From: Odontesthes bonariensis | Lineage: Eukaryota; Chordata; Actinopteri; Atheriniformes; Atherinopsidae | Direction of reading: 5' to 3' | Length of the DNA: 64,000 bases | Assembly (NCBI RefSeq): GCF_027942865.1 | Contig: NC_134520.1 | Span: forward strand, 1,858,501 to 1,922,500 | In this document: piece after piece, positions 35,156-46,371 of the stretch | Numbering within the stretch: position 1 is the stretch's first letter | Layout of the letters: every line of letters begins with the position of its first letter | Translations under genes and position numbers: made by a program | Notes under the pieces: generated by a model | The model's database searches: none | The model's input: the letters and a program-made list of their open reading frames with translations, nothing else | What the model was told of the DNA's origin: nothing

Positions 35156-36400
35156 ATGATCAATCAATCAATCAATCAATATACTTTATTAATCCCCAAG
35201 GGGAAATTACATTTCAGTACAACCCCATCTTGACAGACAACACAGAAACAACACAACAGGGAGATGAGTGACCAAGACAACGCAGCCCACGGGCAAACAG
35301 CCCACGGGCGCCGCCAGATAAGAAGGAAGGAACAACATTAGGTGAGAGGAGGAGAAAAAAAATCATACTTCACACTTTACCCTTATCAGGATACGGTTTG
35401 AGATCGCAAAAAAAACTCAGCACAAAAAAAGCAACACATACACACAACATCATAAGCAATGGGACCAGTGAAGAGGTGAGGAGTTGCATGTGTTATCAAT
35501 GAGCATGTGTGTGTGTGCATGTGTGTTTGTTCAATAAGTCTGCGGAGAGTGTTGTATCAGCCGATTTATCCTTGACAAGTTGGAATATGTCAGCCAGTTC
35601 AACAGTTCTCACAGAGAGAAATCAGGAAGGGAGGGGGGAGCACATGGGGAAGAGCACATGTTTTCATAACAAACGTGGAGAACGATTTTGCAGCTGGCTA
35701 CAAGGCCAGTGTGGGGCACCGGATTGGAATAACAATTTAATTAGGTCAGACAGACAACTGATTGCGCTCTCTGTCTTCTTGTCCATTGCTGGTTATCTCA
35801 TGGCGAAAGTCCCAAATTCAGCCGAATTTGTGGGATGTGGACCCTTTCCGCCTGGTCCAAGTGATCAATCAACCATTCTCCCAGGTCAATCCATTTCTCT
35901 TCTGAGTCCAGGAATCTCAGCCAGCCTGCGAACCTGCACAAGGATCGCCTCCAGCTTCCGATTCTGCTCACGCAGCATCTCAGTCTGAGCGTTGATTGCT
36001 CTTGTGAACCCATCGAACGCTGTCCACATTCTCTTAATTTCGTGAAATACCAGGTATCCTCCAACTCCAAACAGCAGGAATCCGAGTATCATAAATCCGA
36101 ATATGTACTTCTGCATCTTCGACAGCCAACAACGCTAAACACACGATACGCCACTTCCCCCAGGCGTCCATCGAGTATCCAGCGAAGAAGGTGCCATCAG
36201 GGCATGAGGGTTCTCCTTTCCCCAACTTTGCATTTGAGAAAATTTGATCAATAGCGTTGAGAGACCAGCTGACCAGATCCATCTTACTTGAATTCGTCTG
36301 ATTTGTAAAAAGATGCTCCAAAAGACACAGACACAGACACGCTGAGCAGGGCAAAAAAGGGAGGGGGGAGCAGAGAGAAAATGCGACCTCTTCCACCGAG
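35156..36400 (-). mobile_element. Unclassified retroposed-looking element with TTGA tail
   Basis: On the minus strand the element would end in a (TTGA)n tail (plus strand TCAATCAATCAATCAA at 35,161), preceded by GGGGATTAATAAAG, which looks like a LINE-type 3' terminus. Going upstream there is a long non-coding stretch and then short overlapping frames at 35,886-36,282. I see no reverse transcriptase. The right boundary near 36,400 is a guess. Confidence 0.4.
35886..36282 (-). CDS. Unidentified small membrane-protein-like ORFs (two overlapping frames)
   Basis: Frame one starts at the ATG near 36,282 (MDLVSWSLNAIDQIFSNAKL) and includes CPDGTFFAGYSMDAWGKW and RIVCLALLAV before running to 36,034. 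Frame two starts at 36,116 and encodes 76 residues: a hydrophobic segment YIFGFMILGFLLFGVGGYLV that could cross a membrane, followed by a charged helix with TEMLREQNRKLEAILVQVRR that could form a coiled coil. The two frames overlap by about 80 bases. They may be two proteins, or one protein broken by a frameshift. Gly-Lys-Trp/aromatic composition and the Cys-Pro-Asp-Gly motif look protein-like, not random. I do not recognise the family. Confidence 0.4.
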
Positions 36401-36629
36401 AGGTGGCACGTAGCCTATAACAATCAAAAAAATCCACAGTCAGGACTTCTGTGTGAATTTGCACTTGTTGTGTTGCAAACACTAACTAGACTAGGTTGCC
36501 TATGGGTGAAATTAGTTGCATGACATGATGCCTCAATTCTAATTCTAGTTCAGCAAAACTAAAAATCAAATACAGTCGTGGCTAATAGCAACATATTAGC
36601 AAGAGGCTAATAAATAGCCTATAGCCTAA

Positions 36630-37283
36630 ATCAGAGGTCTTCAACAGGGGGTCCGCAGAGGTACTGCAGGGGGGTCGCGAAATCTTTGGTTGATTAGACG
36701 ATTTTTAATATTTCTTTTTTTTTTCTCACAAGTTGTGTGCAAACGTGTGCCATCCACAGATGGTTTGAGGATTCATTGTCCCATCTACATGCATGTTTAA
36801 AGTGATACTCCAGAGTAGATTCAACCTGGGGTCATTTGAACCGTGACATCCAGCCAAGTAGCCCACCCGCAGTTTTTTCTATATTGGCTGAACATCAGCT
36901 GAGTTACTGAGTTTTCCCGAATAGCTTCGTACAAGGGTTAATGGATCCTGGTCCGTATCTCCAAAATTACCACACTAAAATCACATGCCATGACACCAAA
37001 CTTCTACAGTAGTACAAATATGGTCTGTACTCACAAAACGATGCATTTGGAAGTTTGAAAATTGTCCAGGAGTTTATTATTGTCAACACAAGCCTAATAG
37101 CTTCTCTGCAGCTAAAGCTGCGTCGACGTCACTTCAGGGAGCTGGGAGCTTCAAAATAAGATGAGGGTTGATCTACTACTGTAGACAACAAAGCAAGGCT
37201 GCTCAATTTCTCCATTGATAAAATAACTTCACAACTCTACAACATAAAAATTCATAAAAAAACATGTAGAATATAGCATATAC
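36630..37283. mobile_element. Probable hAT-derived fragment and unannotated DNA
   Basis: The segment CAGAGGTCTTCAACAGGGGG followed by GTCCGCAGAGGTACTGC resembles the ends of non-autonomous fish hAT elements. The opposite end is not identified, and no coding sequence is visible. Confidence 0.4.
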
Positions 37284-37617
37284 TTTGTTGTCCAGTCCAG
37301 AGGCACTGCCCCCAATGTCCACGCCATGCTGCAGAGGCGTGTCAACCAAGACAGCCCCACAACATCCAGAGCCTTGAGGAACTCAGGACGAACCTCATCC
37401 ACCCCCGGGGCCTTGCCACCGAGGAGTTTTTTGACCACCTCGGCAACCTCAGCCCCAGAAATGGGAGGCTCCACGTCCGAGCTCCCCAACTCTGCTTCCT
37501 CACCGGAAGGCGTGTCGGTAGGATTGAGGAGGCCCTCAAAGGCTGCGTTCCGCTTGGCCTGTCGGTACTCATCAGCTGCTTCCAGAGTCCCAATGGCCAA
37601 AAAGGCCCGATAGGACC
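37284..37617 (-). mobile_element. Rex3-like copy D, inverted 5' piece
   Basis: On the minus strand this encodes YRAFLAIGTLEAADEYRQAK, then, after an internal deletion (RNAA joined to FEGLLNPT), [19 protein letters not shown] up to VPLDW. The plus-strand Rex3 piece at 37,945 begins only about ten codons further along the same protein (KKGNRRVCSNY). The two pieces therefore belong to one insertion in opposite orientation. Confidence 0.75.
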
Positions 37618-37649
37618 TATACAAATAAATTTGATTTGATTTTGATTTG

Positions 37650-37944
37650 ATTTAGGCCAGGGGTCTTCAACGTTTTTCAGGCCAGGGACCCCCAAACTGA
37701 TGGAGAGTTGGAGCAGGGACCCCCCTACTATTTATATGGCATACAATTGTGTTTCATATTTAACGGGGCCTAGTGCCGTGTATAAAAATAGGTCCTCTGT
37801 TATTGTACATTCAATACTAAGCTATTCAAATAATACACAGGTTAATATATTCATGTTTTTATTTTAAACATGTGCAAGGTACAGGGTGGCCATGCCACTG
37901 ACATTTATAAACAAACATCTTGCATACAACACTGAGCTATTAAA
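37650..37944 (+). mobile_element. hAT terminal fragment
   Basis: CAGGGGTCTTCAACGTTTTT and GGGACCCCCAAACTG are typical of one end of a fish hAT non-autonomous family. It separates the two oppositely oriented Rex3 pieces. A TTTGATTTGATTTTGATTTG run at 37,630-37,650 precedes it. Confidence 0.5.
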
Positions 37945-38615
37945 AAAGGGGAACCGGAGGGTGTGTTCCAACTATAGGGGGATCACACTCCTCAGCCTCC
38001 CTGGTAAGGTCTATTTGGGGGTACTGGAGAGGAGGATCCGCCGGATAATCGAATCTCGGATTCAGGAGGTGCAGTGTGGTTTTCGTCCTGGCCGTGGAAC
38101 AGTGGACCAGCTCTATACCCTCGGCAGGATCCTGGAGGGTGCATGGGAGTTCGCCCAACCGGTCTACATGTGTTTTGTGGACTTGGAGAAGGCGTTCGAC
38201 CGTGTCCCTCGGGGACTCTTGTGGGGGGTGCTCCGGGAGTATGGAGTGCCGGACCCCTTAATATGGGCTGTTCGGTCTCTGTATGACCGGTGTCAGAGTT
38301 TGGTCCGTATTTCCGGCAGTAAGTCGGAAATACGTCAGGGCTGCCCTTTGTCACCGATTCTGTTCATAATTTTTAAGGGCGTTGAGGGGGTCCGTTTTGG
38401 CGACCTCAGAATCGGGTCTCTGCTCTTTGCAGATGATGTGGTTCTGTTAGCGTCGTCGGGCCGTGACCTTCAGCTCTCACTGGAGCGGTTCGCAGCCGAG
38501 TGTGAAGCGGCTGGGATGAGAATCAACACCTCCAAATCCGAGACCATGGTCCTCGGCCGGAAAAGGGTGGAATGCCCTCTCCGGGTCGGGAATGAGATCC
38601 TTCCTCAAGTGGAGG
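37945..38615 (+). mobile_element. Rex3-like copy D, reverse transcriptase part
   Basis: The frame carries [45 protein letters not shown] and FADDVVLL. Two small deletions relative to copy A remove residues before RQGCPLSP and around MDRISRRSQ. It stops at 38,615, where the hAT terminus CAGGCGCGTAGG begins; the rest of the same Rex3 copy resumes at 44,641. Confidence 0.85.
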
Positions 38616-41242
38616 CAGGCGCGTAGGCAGACATAATAAAACGGGTGGACCCAGAAAAAATCAGACGGGCCCAACTTTTGGGTTATTATAAGGTGTAGGT
38701 ATTATAATACAGCGTTTGAAAAAGTATGCCTCGTTAGGACATCACAAGCGACGTTATCACTTACAGCACTGGCAAAGTGAGCACACGTCAGACACAAGTA
38801 CTCATGGATAATGCAAGCCACACATGCGCGGGTGCGCACACACACACACGGGCGCACACACACAGGGGCGCGCACACACACACACACGCACCTACACACG
38901 CATTCAGTGCAAGTCTGGTAGCCACTGGGCTCGCCTCGGCCTAAACCCAATACGTCCATAGATATAGGTATTTAAATAAGGCACGGTTTAAAAAATTAAT
39001 TCCCAGTTAAATGACACATCTCAGCCAACTGCACAGACGCTGTGTGCACAGTTACACAGACGCAAAGTTTCAGATACAAGCACCCCATAGGCAATGCAAT
39101 CAGCAACGCAACACTTATGTTAAGTCATGTAAAGTCCTTTATTTTAAAGAATCAAAACATGTCCGCAGCATGACAACAGGTTGGCTCGGCGGCCAAAACG
39201 CATCCTCAACGTGAAAACAGGTTGGCTCGGCGGCCAAATTATGAAATTGACCAAAAATGGAAACCATGGCTAAGAAGAAGGCCTAATAGAAAAAAAGTAA
39301 TTAGCACTCACATTTGATGAATCCTTTTGATGCATCCTACAGCAAGAGACGACGGGGTTTTTTTGTTGAACTCTCTTATCACGTCAGCGTATTCCAACAA
39401 TTCCGTCAGTTCTCTTTCAAGGGAAAGCACTGAGAGTGCATTCAGTCTTTGAGTCAACATGGATGTTCTGGTGGAGGTTTTTATCCGATTGACAGTAGAA
39501 AAAAGGCATTCGACAGTGCATGTTGTTATTGGCATTGTGATGAGGGCCCGCAGAAGACTATTTATTTGAGGGAAAATGTCATTTGGGCAAGAGTCAAGGA
39601 CTTCCAAAAGTGATGTAAATGCGCTGCCCTGCGCCAGCTTCCTATTCAAAAGCTGAACAAACACTGCATGTTCAGAGCCTTCGATTGCAATGTTTAAGTG
39701 TCCTGCGACAGGTTGGAGTGCTGTTTTTTCACCAGAGGTGCTTGAATGAGGCATGCAAGCAGCAGCTGCCTTCATGAAGCTGTATGTGTCGTCCTTGAAG
39801 CGGGTGTTCAGTTCCATAAGCTGCCGGTCCAGTACATCTATCCAAATTCGCTTAAGGTCTGCCCTGTCCCTCACAGGTGCGCCTTTGCCCACACTGCATT
39901 CGACCTGCGTGCCAGCCAGCTTTGCTGGTAGGGCTAACTTTCGCTTTCTGGTGCCACTTACATCCCAGCTGACGATGTCATTTTTCTTACTAATGTCGTC
40001 GGTCAGCTCCATAACCTTGTTAAAACAACTGTCGTCATTACGAAATTTGGAGTAAGATTCCTTAAGCGCTTCGAGCAGATTAATGCAGTCTGTAACTGTT
40101 ATTGTGGAAGACTGCAAGCCCTTAGTGGCATAGCTGGTTAAACATGACTAACAGAAAGACAAATTTCTTCGTCTGGATCTGCTGCAGTAATGAATCTGCT
40201 TCAACTTTGGTGTTACCGGAGCCGGACTCCGAGAACTCGGCAAGCGTCTCCAAAACGCAATCCAACAGTGTCAGAACTTTGGTTACTGCGCCTGACCAAG
40301 AACTCCACCGAACATCACAAGCCCTGACGAGTTCCAAAGTTGGTTTCCCTGGCCGGAGGTGTTTTTGCACCTCCATGAATTTTGCATGCCTGTTTGACCC
40401 CGTCATGAACGAATGTATATTATTAATCACGTCGTAAAATGTGGATAAACCGGGGGAAACCCGTGACGCTGTTGAGAGCACCAGGTTTAAACGATGAGAA
40501 GCACAGTGCACATATGTTGCATTTGGAAAATGTTTTTCAGAAGCACCTGTAACCCCCCCTTTATGGCCTGACATTACCGACGCCCCGTCAAACCCAAATC
40601 CAACGCACAGCGCAGGATCAAGCTGAAGTGGCTCCAAAACATCCAGGATCTTGGCTGATATGGCATTTGCGCTCATGTCGCTAGTCTCAACAAAGCCCAC
40701 GGCCCTTTCCTTTAGCTGGCCTTTGTGAAGGTATCTAATGCACACTGCCACAAGTTCCCTTTTGGACAGGTCTTTGCATTCGTCAGCCAGAATTGTGTAG
40801 TATGTGCCTGCCTCCTCCTGCAGTTCTGCCTTTATTTTTCTAATGACGAGTGATGTGGCTATTTCCAGTATTTCATTCTGGATGTCAGGACTCATTGATG
40901 TTGCATTCCCAGGCAATTCATCCAGACGTTTTGCCATATCTGGACGAAAGTCCGTAATTAGCCGAAACAATTCCAAAAAGTTGCCCTTGTTTAAAGCGTC
41001 TTTGTTTTCACGATGCCCACGCAAGGGAATGTCTTGTTTTGCACAAAATAAAACAAGTCTGATTACAGAATCCATATGCTCCCTGTTCCTCTGCACAATC
41101 GACCTGTTCCCTGAATCCTGGTTAAGCTGGTTGACAACGTTTCCTAGCCCTTGGTGGCTTTGCTTGTAGCCCTCAGCCCGAGCTAGCGCTGCAGCATGAG
41201 CCCTTCTAGCCTGATGCTTGGTGCATGAATGGGAAATGTGTT

Positions 41243-43808
41243 TTCAATTCAATTCAATTCAATTCATTTTTATTTATATAGCGCCAAATACAACAAATGT
41301 CATCTCAAGGCACTTAGATAGTAAGTCCAATTCAAGCCAATTGGAATTCAATTAATTAATAATAATCATAATTCATAAAATAATCCAATTCGTTCATATA
41401 GAGCCAAATCAAAAACAATTTTCTAGCTAAGAAAACCAACAGATTGCACTGAAAACTTTTTGTTTTTCGGTCCAATCTCCCGGCCTGAGCGTGCCTGAGG
41501 CGACTGTGGAGAGAAACGACTCCCTTTTAACAGGAAGAAACCTCTGGCAGAACCAGACTCAGGAAGGGTGGCCATCCGCCTCCACCAGCTGGGGTTTGAG
41601 AAGACAGAAAGGGGGGGAGGGGGCCGCGGCGGCGGCGGCACTGTAACACCATTCAAAGGATATCTGTTGGAACAGGGAAACACGAGTTAATGACCATAAT
41701 AATATCACATATACATAAAGAGAGTAAAGTGAGGAAAGGTGTGTCAGATGAGGCCCCCCAGCAGTCTAGGCCTATAGCAGCTTAACTATGGGATGTTTCA
41801 GGATCACCTGAGCCATCCCTAACTATAAGCTTTATCAAAAAGGAAAGTTTTAAGCCTGGTCTTAAAAGTGGAAAGGGTGTCTGCTTCCCGGACATTTACT
41901 GGCAGCTTATTCCACAATAGAGGGGCCTGATAACTGAAGGCTCTGCCTCCCATTCTACTTTTAGAAACTCTGGGAACCTCAAGTAAACCTGCAGTTTGGG
42001 AACGAAGTGCTCTGTTAGGAAAATATCTTACAATGAGATCTTTAAGATATGATGGAGCTCGGTCATTAAGAGCTTTATATGTAAGGAGAAGAATCTTAAA
42101 TTCTATTCTGAATTTAACAGGGAGCCAAAGAAGAGAAGCTAAAACTGGAGAAATATGATCTCTCCTGTTAGTTCTCGTCAAAACTCTGGCTGCAGCATTT
42201 TGGATCAACTGAAGGCTTTTCAGAGAATATGTGGGACAGCCCAATAATAAAGAATTACAGTAGTCCAATCTTGAAGTAACAAATGCATGAATTAGTTTTT
42301 CTGCATCACTCTGAGACAAGATGTTCCTGATTTTAACAATATTACGAAGGTGAAAGAAGGCAGTCCTAGAAACCTGTTTTATATGTGAGTCAAATGATAA
42401 GTTCTGGTCAAAAATAACTCCAAGGTTCCTCACTGTAGAACTAGAAGCCAAGGAAATACCATCTAGAGTAACTATATAGCTAGACAATTTCTCCCTGAAA
42501 CGCTCAGGTCCAAAGATAACGACTTCAGTTTTGTCTGAATTTAGCAGCAGACAGTTCTGAGTCATCCAGGTCTTTATGTCTTTAAGACATGCTTGTAGTC
42601 TGACCAACCTATTGGGTTCATCTGGTTTTATAGATAAGTACAGCTGAGTATCATCAGCATAGCAATGGAAATTTATGCCATGCTGTCTAATAATGTTACC
42701 TAATGGAAGCATGTATAAAGTGAAAAGAATCGGTCCAAGCACAGAACCCTGGGGAACTCCATGACTTACTCTGGTGTGTGAGGAAGATTCTTCATTTACA
42801 AGAACAAACTGAAATCTATCAGATAAATATGACTTAAACCAGCCTAATGCAGTTCCTTTAATCCCAATAACATGTTCAAGTCTGTGTAATAAGATACTGT
42901 GATCGACCGTATCAAATGCAGCACTGAGATCCAAAAGGACAAGCACAGACACAAGTCCGCTATCAGAGGCTAAGAGGAGATCATTGGTAACTTTCAGCAG
43001 TGCAGTTTCTGTGCTATGATGCACTCTGAATCCTGACTGAAACTCTTCAAACAGATTATTTCTGTGTAAATGATCACAAAGCTGAGCTGCAACTATTTTT
43101 TCAAGAACTTTAGACATAAAAGGGAGATTGGATATAGGTCTATAATGAGCCAACACTTCTGAATCAAGAGTAGGTTTTTTAAGTAAAGGTTTAATTACAG
43201 CAACCTTAAAAGTCTGAGGTACATATCCTGTCAACAAAGACAGATTGATCAAATCCAATATGGAAGTGTCAATTAATGGGAAAACCTCCTTGAACAGTCT
43301 GGTTGGGATTGGGTCTAAAACACAAGTTGATGGTTTAGAAGAGACTATTGCTGTTGTTAGTTCAGAGAGATCAACTGGGCAGAAGCCGTCTGAATACAAA
43401 TCAGGTTCTAAAGATACTTCTAAAGCTGCTGTACTTGATGATACATCACTGATAATAGTGGGAAGGACTCCATCAATCTTCTCTCTGATAGAAACAATTT
43501 TATTAATAAAGAAGCTCATGAAATCATCACTGCTGAGAGTTAAAGGAATAACTGGCTCAGCAGAGCTCGGACTCTTAGTCAGACTGGCTACAGCGCTGAA
43601 AAGAAACCTGGGATTATTCTTATTCTCTTCTATCAATGATGAATAATAAGCAGTTCTAGCTTAACGAAGGGCTTTCTTATACATTGTTAAACTATCTTTC
43701 CAGACTAACTGAGACTCTTCTAAATTAGAGGAACGCCACTGTCTCTCCAGCTTTCTTGCAGTCTGCTTTAAAGCACGCAGCTGTGAATTATACCAAGGAG
43801 CCAACCTT
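41243..43808 (-). mobile_element. L2-clade LINE copy C, 5'-truncated, intact 3' tail
   Basis: The 3' end (plus-strand left) is TTCAATTCAATTCAATTCAA followed by TTTTTATTTATATAGCGCC, the microsatellite tail typical of fish L2. The 5' end stops in the ORF2 linker at about 43,808. Both junctions fall inside one hAT transposase frame, with TTTT at each side as a possible short duplication. This copy is the youngest layer of the local nest. Confidence 0.9.
41819..43636 (-). CDS. L2 copy C ORF2, intact reverse transcriptase and C-terminal domain (605 aa)
   Basis: This is the longest undamaged LINE reverse transcriptase in the window. Motifs in order: [54 protein letters not shown] (near residue 240), [18 protein letters not shown] (near 293), catalytic YADDTQL (near 327), [18 protein letters not shown] and the C-terminal [20 protein letters not shown]. 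The endonuclease is missing through 5' truncation. Upstream of the Met at 43,636 the frame is closed by a TAA where copies A and B read AAA (minus strand CGT TAA GCT). It could encode a soluble reverse transcriptase fragment, but it has no visible promoter. Confidence 0.85.
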   Translation of the reverse strand: MIEENKNNPRFLFSAVASLTKSPSSAEPVIPLTLSSDDFMSFFINKIVSIREKIDGVLPTIISDVSSSTAALEVSLEPDLYSDGFCPVDLSELTTAIVSSKPSTCVLDPIPTRLFKEVFPLIDTSILDLINLSLLTGYVPQTFKVAVIKPLLKKPTLDSEVLAHYRPISNLPFMSKVLEKIVAAQLCDHLHRNNLFEEFQSGFRVHHSTETALLKVTNDLLLASDSGLVSVLVLLDLSAAFDTVDHSILLHRLEHVIGIKGTALGWFKSYLSDRFQFVLVNEESSSHTRVSHGVPQGSVLGPILFTLYMLPLGNIIRQHGINFHCYADDTQLYLSIKPDEPNRLVRLQACLKDIKTWMTQNCLLLNSDKTEVVIFGPERFREKLSSYIVTLDGISLASSSTVRNLGVIFDQNLSFDSHIKQVSRTAFFHLRNIVKIRNILSQSDAEKLIHAFVTSRLDYCNSLLLGCPTYSLKSLQLIQNAAARVLTRTNRRDHISPVLASLLWLPVKFRIEFKILLLTYKALNDRAPSYLKDLIVRYFPNRALRSQTAGLLEVPRVSKSRMGGRAFSYQAPLLWNKLPVNVREADTLSTFKTRLKTFLFDKAYS

Positions 43809-44640
43809 TTCCAGTCCTTAAAGCCAATCTTACTGAATCTGTGTTCGATGGCAGCCTCTGGAAAATGGCGACATCATTTGCAGAACACTGCATCCCTCGA
43901 AATGCTGTATTCTAGCCACGGGAATTTTCATACCACAGAACATTGAAGCTTCTTGCTTTGCCTGCTATGGTGGTGGCGGGGAATGAAGCAAGCCTTGGTC
44001 GAGTGGCGGGCTCGTTTATACCAGACAGGTCTGAGGGGACATCGATAACCTTACTGCTGCTACTGGCCACAGCTGACTCTGAAATTGTGAACGAAAATAA
44101 GGCTACGATAAATAACGATTCGATCATGACCAGTTTTGTTCTATCCAACTTAGCTTTTAACCATACGTCAGTGCATTTAACACATGCATACCTTGGCATG
44201 GAAGAGAAGGCGCTAATCCTGTAGACTGGAGCACTGCTGAGGTCGTTGGGGAGAACGATTCCGAAACTTTGTCATTGTCAGTATCACAGTGTGCCACCTC
44301 CGATGGAGAAGAACAAGATGGGTCCTTATCCAATTCATGCTGACGCCCACCACGAACAACAAAATTCAACAAGCTTCGTTGCTTACACTGCTTAGACATC
44401 TTGACTTTCCGCTAGCACTAAGCTATGGTGAGAAGGGGAGGGTCACGTTGTCACGCAATTACAATCTGATTGGCGTTTCAAGATGTAGCGTAAGCATTAT
44501 GCCACCCAAAATTGATACTCTGAAAATGAATTAATAAAAGTCACAGAAGATGAACCAGCTTTTTATTTTTATTTTTTTAAGAAATGTATTAATTGTCGCT
44601 CAGTGCTAATGCAATACGGAATACAATCTATCTATAATCT

Positions 44641-45117
44641 ATGTCAATCTATGTTCCTACCCTCACCTATGGTCACGAGCTGTGGATAGTGACCGAAAGA
44701 ATGAGATCGCGAATACAAGCGGCCGAAATGAGTTTCCTCCGCAGGGTGTCTGGGCTCTCCCTTAGAGATAGGGTGAGAAGCTCGGTCATCCGGGAGGGGC
44801 TCAGAGTAGAACCGCTGCTCCTCCGCATCCAGAGGAGTCAGATGAGGTGGCTCGGGCATCTGGTTAGGATGCCTCCTGGACGCCTCCCCGGTGAGGTGTT
44901 CCGGGCCCGTCCCACTGGGAGGAGGCCCCGGGGAAGACCCAGGACACGTTGGAGAGACTATGTTTCTCGGCTGGCCTGGGAACGCCTCGGGGTCCCCCCA
45001 GAAGAGCTGGAGGAAGTGGCCGGGGACAGGGACGTCTGGGTTTCTCTGCTTAAGCTGCTGCCCCCGCGACCCGATCCCTGGAGAAGCGGAAGATGATGGA
45101 TGGATGGATGGATGGAT
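44641..45117 (+). mobile_element. Rex3-like copy D, 3' end
   Basis: This is the continuation of the copy broken at 38,615. The frame 44,641-45,096 runs from [20 protein letters not shown] to the normal end of the protein (LLKLLPPRPD), with serine where copy A has its stop. It ends in GATGGATGGATGGATGGAT, the Rex3-type tail, and directly abuts L2 copy D. Confidence 0.85.
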
Positions 45118-46029
45118 TGTATAGCACATTTCATGTACAAAACAATTCAAAGTACTTTACATAAAATAAAAGCATTGCAGCAGGGAGTGGAAGAAGCATT
45201 AAAAATACATAAAAGAATATAAAGAGAAACAAATAAAATCATTTAAATGAATTTAAAAACAAGCAACAGTCCAGATAAATTCAAAGATTTCGTGCAGATT
45301 TCATGCATAGACACATGAGAACAGAAATGTTTTTAACCTGGATTTAAAAATGTCTCCATTTGGTGAAAGTTTAATCTCCACTGGCAGTTTGTTCCACTTG
45401 TTTGCAGCATAACAGCTAAATGCAGCTTCTCCATGTTTAGTCTGGACTCTGGACTGGACCAGCTGACCTGAGTCCTTGGATCTAAGAGCTCTGCTGGCTT
45501 TATATTCTCTGAACATATCACAGATGGATTTTGGGCCTAAAGCGTTCTGGCATTTGTAAACCACCAGCAGGCTTTTAAAATCTATTCTGTGACTGACTGG
45601 AAGCCAGAGTAAAGATATTAAAACTGCTGTGATGTGTTCAGATCTCTTAGTCCGGGTTAAAACTCCAGCAGCAGCGTTCTGAATGAGCTGCAGATGTTTA
45701 ATGCTCTTTTTGGGAAGTCCAGTTAAAAGAGCATTACAGTGATGGAGTCTACTGGAGATGAATGCATGGATGAGTTTCTCCTGAGGTCCGTTTCACGAAG
45801 CAGGTTTAGTGAAAACTCTGAGTAGATTAACCCTGAAATGAGGGAAACCCTGAGTTTTCCGTTTCACAAAGGGAGGTAACTCAACCCAGAGAAAGAGGGG
45901 TAACTCTAGCCTGTTTCACAAAGAGAGGTAATTTAAGCTCTCGGTCAGTTACCGTAGTAACAGACTCTCTGAACCTAACCTGGTCGGGACCAGGTTTTAC
46001 TCAAGAAACCTCGAGTTTCTCTCTGTTTC

Positions 46030-46290
46030 CGCCCTCTTTCAGCCACACACGCCATTTGATTTCCTCATTCATTCAGTCAGCAGAGCGAGTTCTTCTACTT
46101 CTAGAAGTCCATCAGGCACAGCAGGAGGCGACTTTTTTCCACCAACATGTCCTTTTGACAACGATCCCGTGGATGAAGGTGCAGCATTATTGCGCAGAGA
46201 AAGAAATATTCGTCGGAGATGGTTATCAGACCGCGCATAGATTTTTGCATTTACAGACAAATATCTTTTTGAGCGGCACTATCAGAATGT
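46030..46290 (+). pseudogene. Harbinger transposase N-terminal fragment
   Basis: The plus strand encodes DNDPVDEGAALLRRERNIRR, a TAG after WLSDRA, then IFAFTDKYLFERHYQ. The FTDKYLFERY-like segment is characteristic of the start of fish HARBI1-like transposases. The DDE catalytic domain is absent; sequence after 46,300 is unrelated A-rich DNA, so the core was deleted. Confidence 0.65.
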
Positions 46291-46371
46291 GTTGGGACAA
46301 AAGAAAAAAAAGACATAAAAGACAAATAAATATTTGTATGAATATGCTTAAAAAAAACATATATAGGCCTA

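Larger units (their letters stand above)
39308..44399 (-). pseudogene. hAT transposase with one intron, interrupted by L2 copy C
   Basis: Exon 1 (44,399-44,192) begins MSKQCKQRSLLNFVVRGGRQ and ends at a CAAG|GTATGC donor. A 113-bp intron ends at TTTCAG before 44,078, and the phases match. Exon 2 carries the TTF-type finger region: RPRLASFPATTIAGKARSFN, then LEYSISRDAVFCK, a TGA, and CRHFPEAAIEHRFSK. L2 copy C interrupts just after GFKDWK. Coding resumes at about 41,240 (HQARRAHAAALARAEGYK) and includes YYTILADECKDLSKRELVAV (DUF4371-like), GFGFDGASVMSGHKGG and HCASHRLNLVLS. A frameshift near 40,120 precedes the last part, which ends with the hAT dimerisation block TTCTVECLFSTVNRIKTSTR. It is a dead transposase, although its pieces resemble ZMYM1-like host proteins. 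Confidence 0.85.
38616..44530 (-). mobile_element. hAT transposon (TTF-finger / ZMYM1-like group), split by L2 copy C
   Basis: The left end CAGGCGCGTAGGCAG at 38,616 abuts Rex3 sequence directly, as an insertion would. Transposase coding runs on the minus strand from 44,399 to 39,308. The right terminal repeat is not visible; it and roughly 190 bp of Rex3 sequence seem to have been deleted. A CA microsatellite lies at 38,838-38,886. Confidence 0.75.

Noticed and set aside
43245..43646. 133-codon plus-strand frame, repeated at 28,986-29,387
   Set aside because: It is antisense to the L2 ORF2 linker in two copies of the same LINE; recurrence reflects the repeat, not a gene.
39308..44399. Host ZMYM1-like gene
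   Set aside because: The frame has a stop, a frameshift and an L2 insertion, and a hAT terminus lies at its 3' side.
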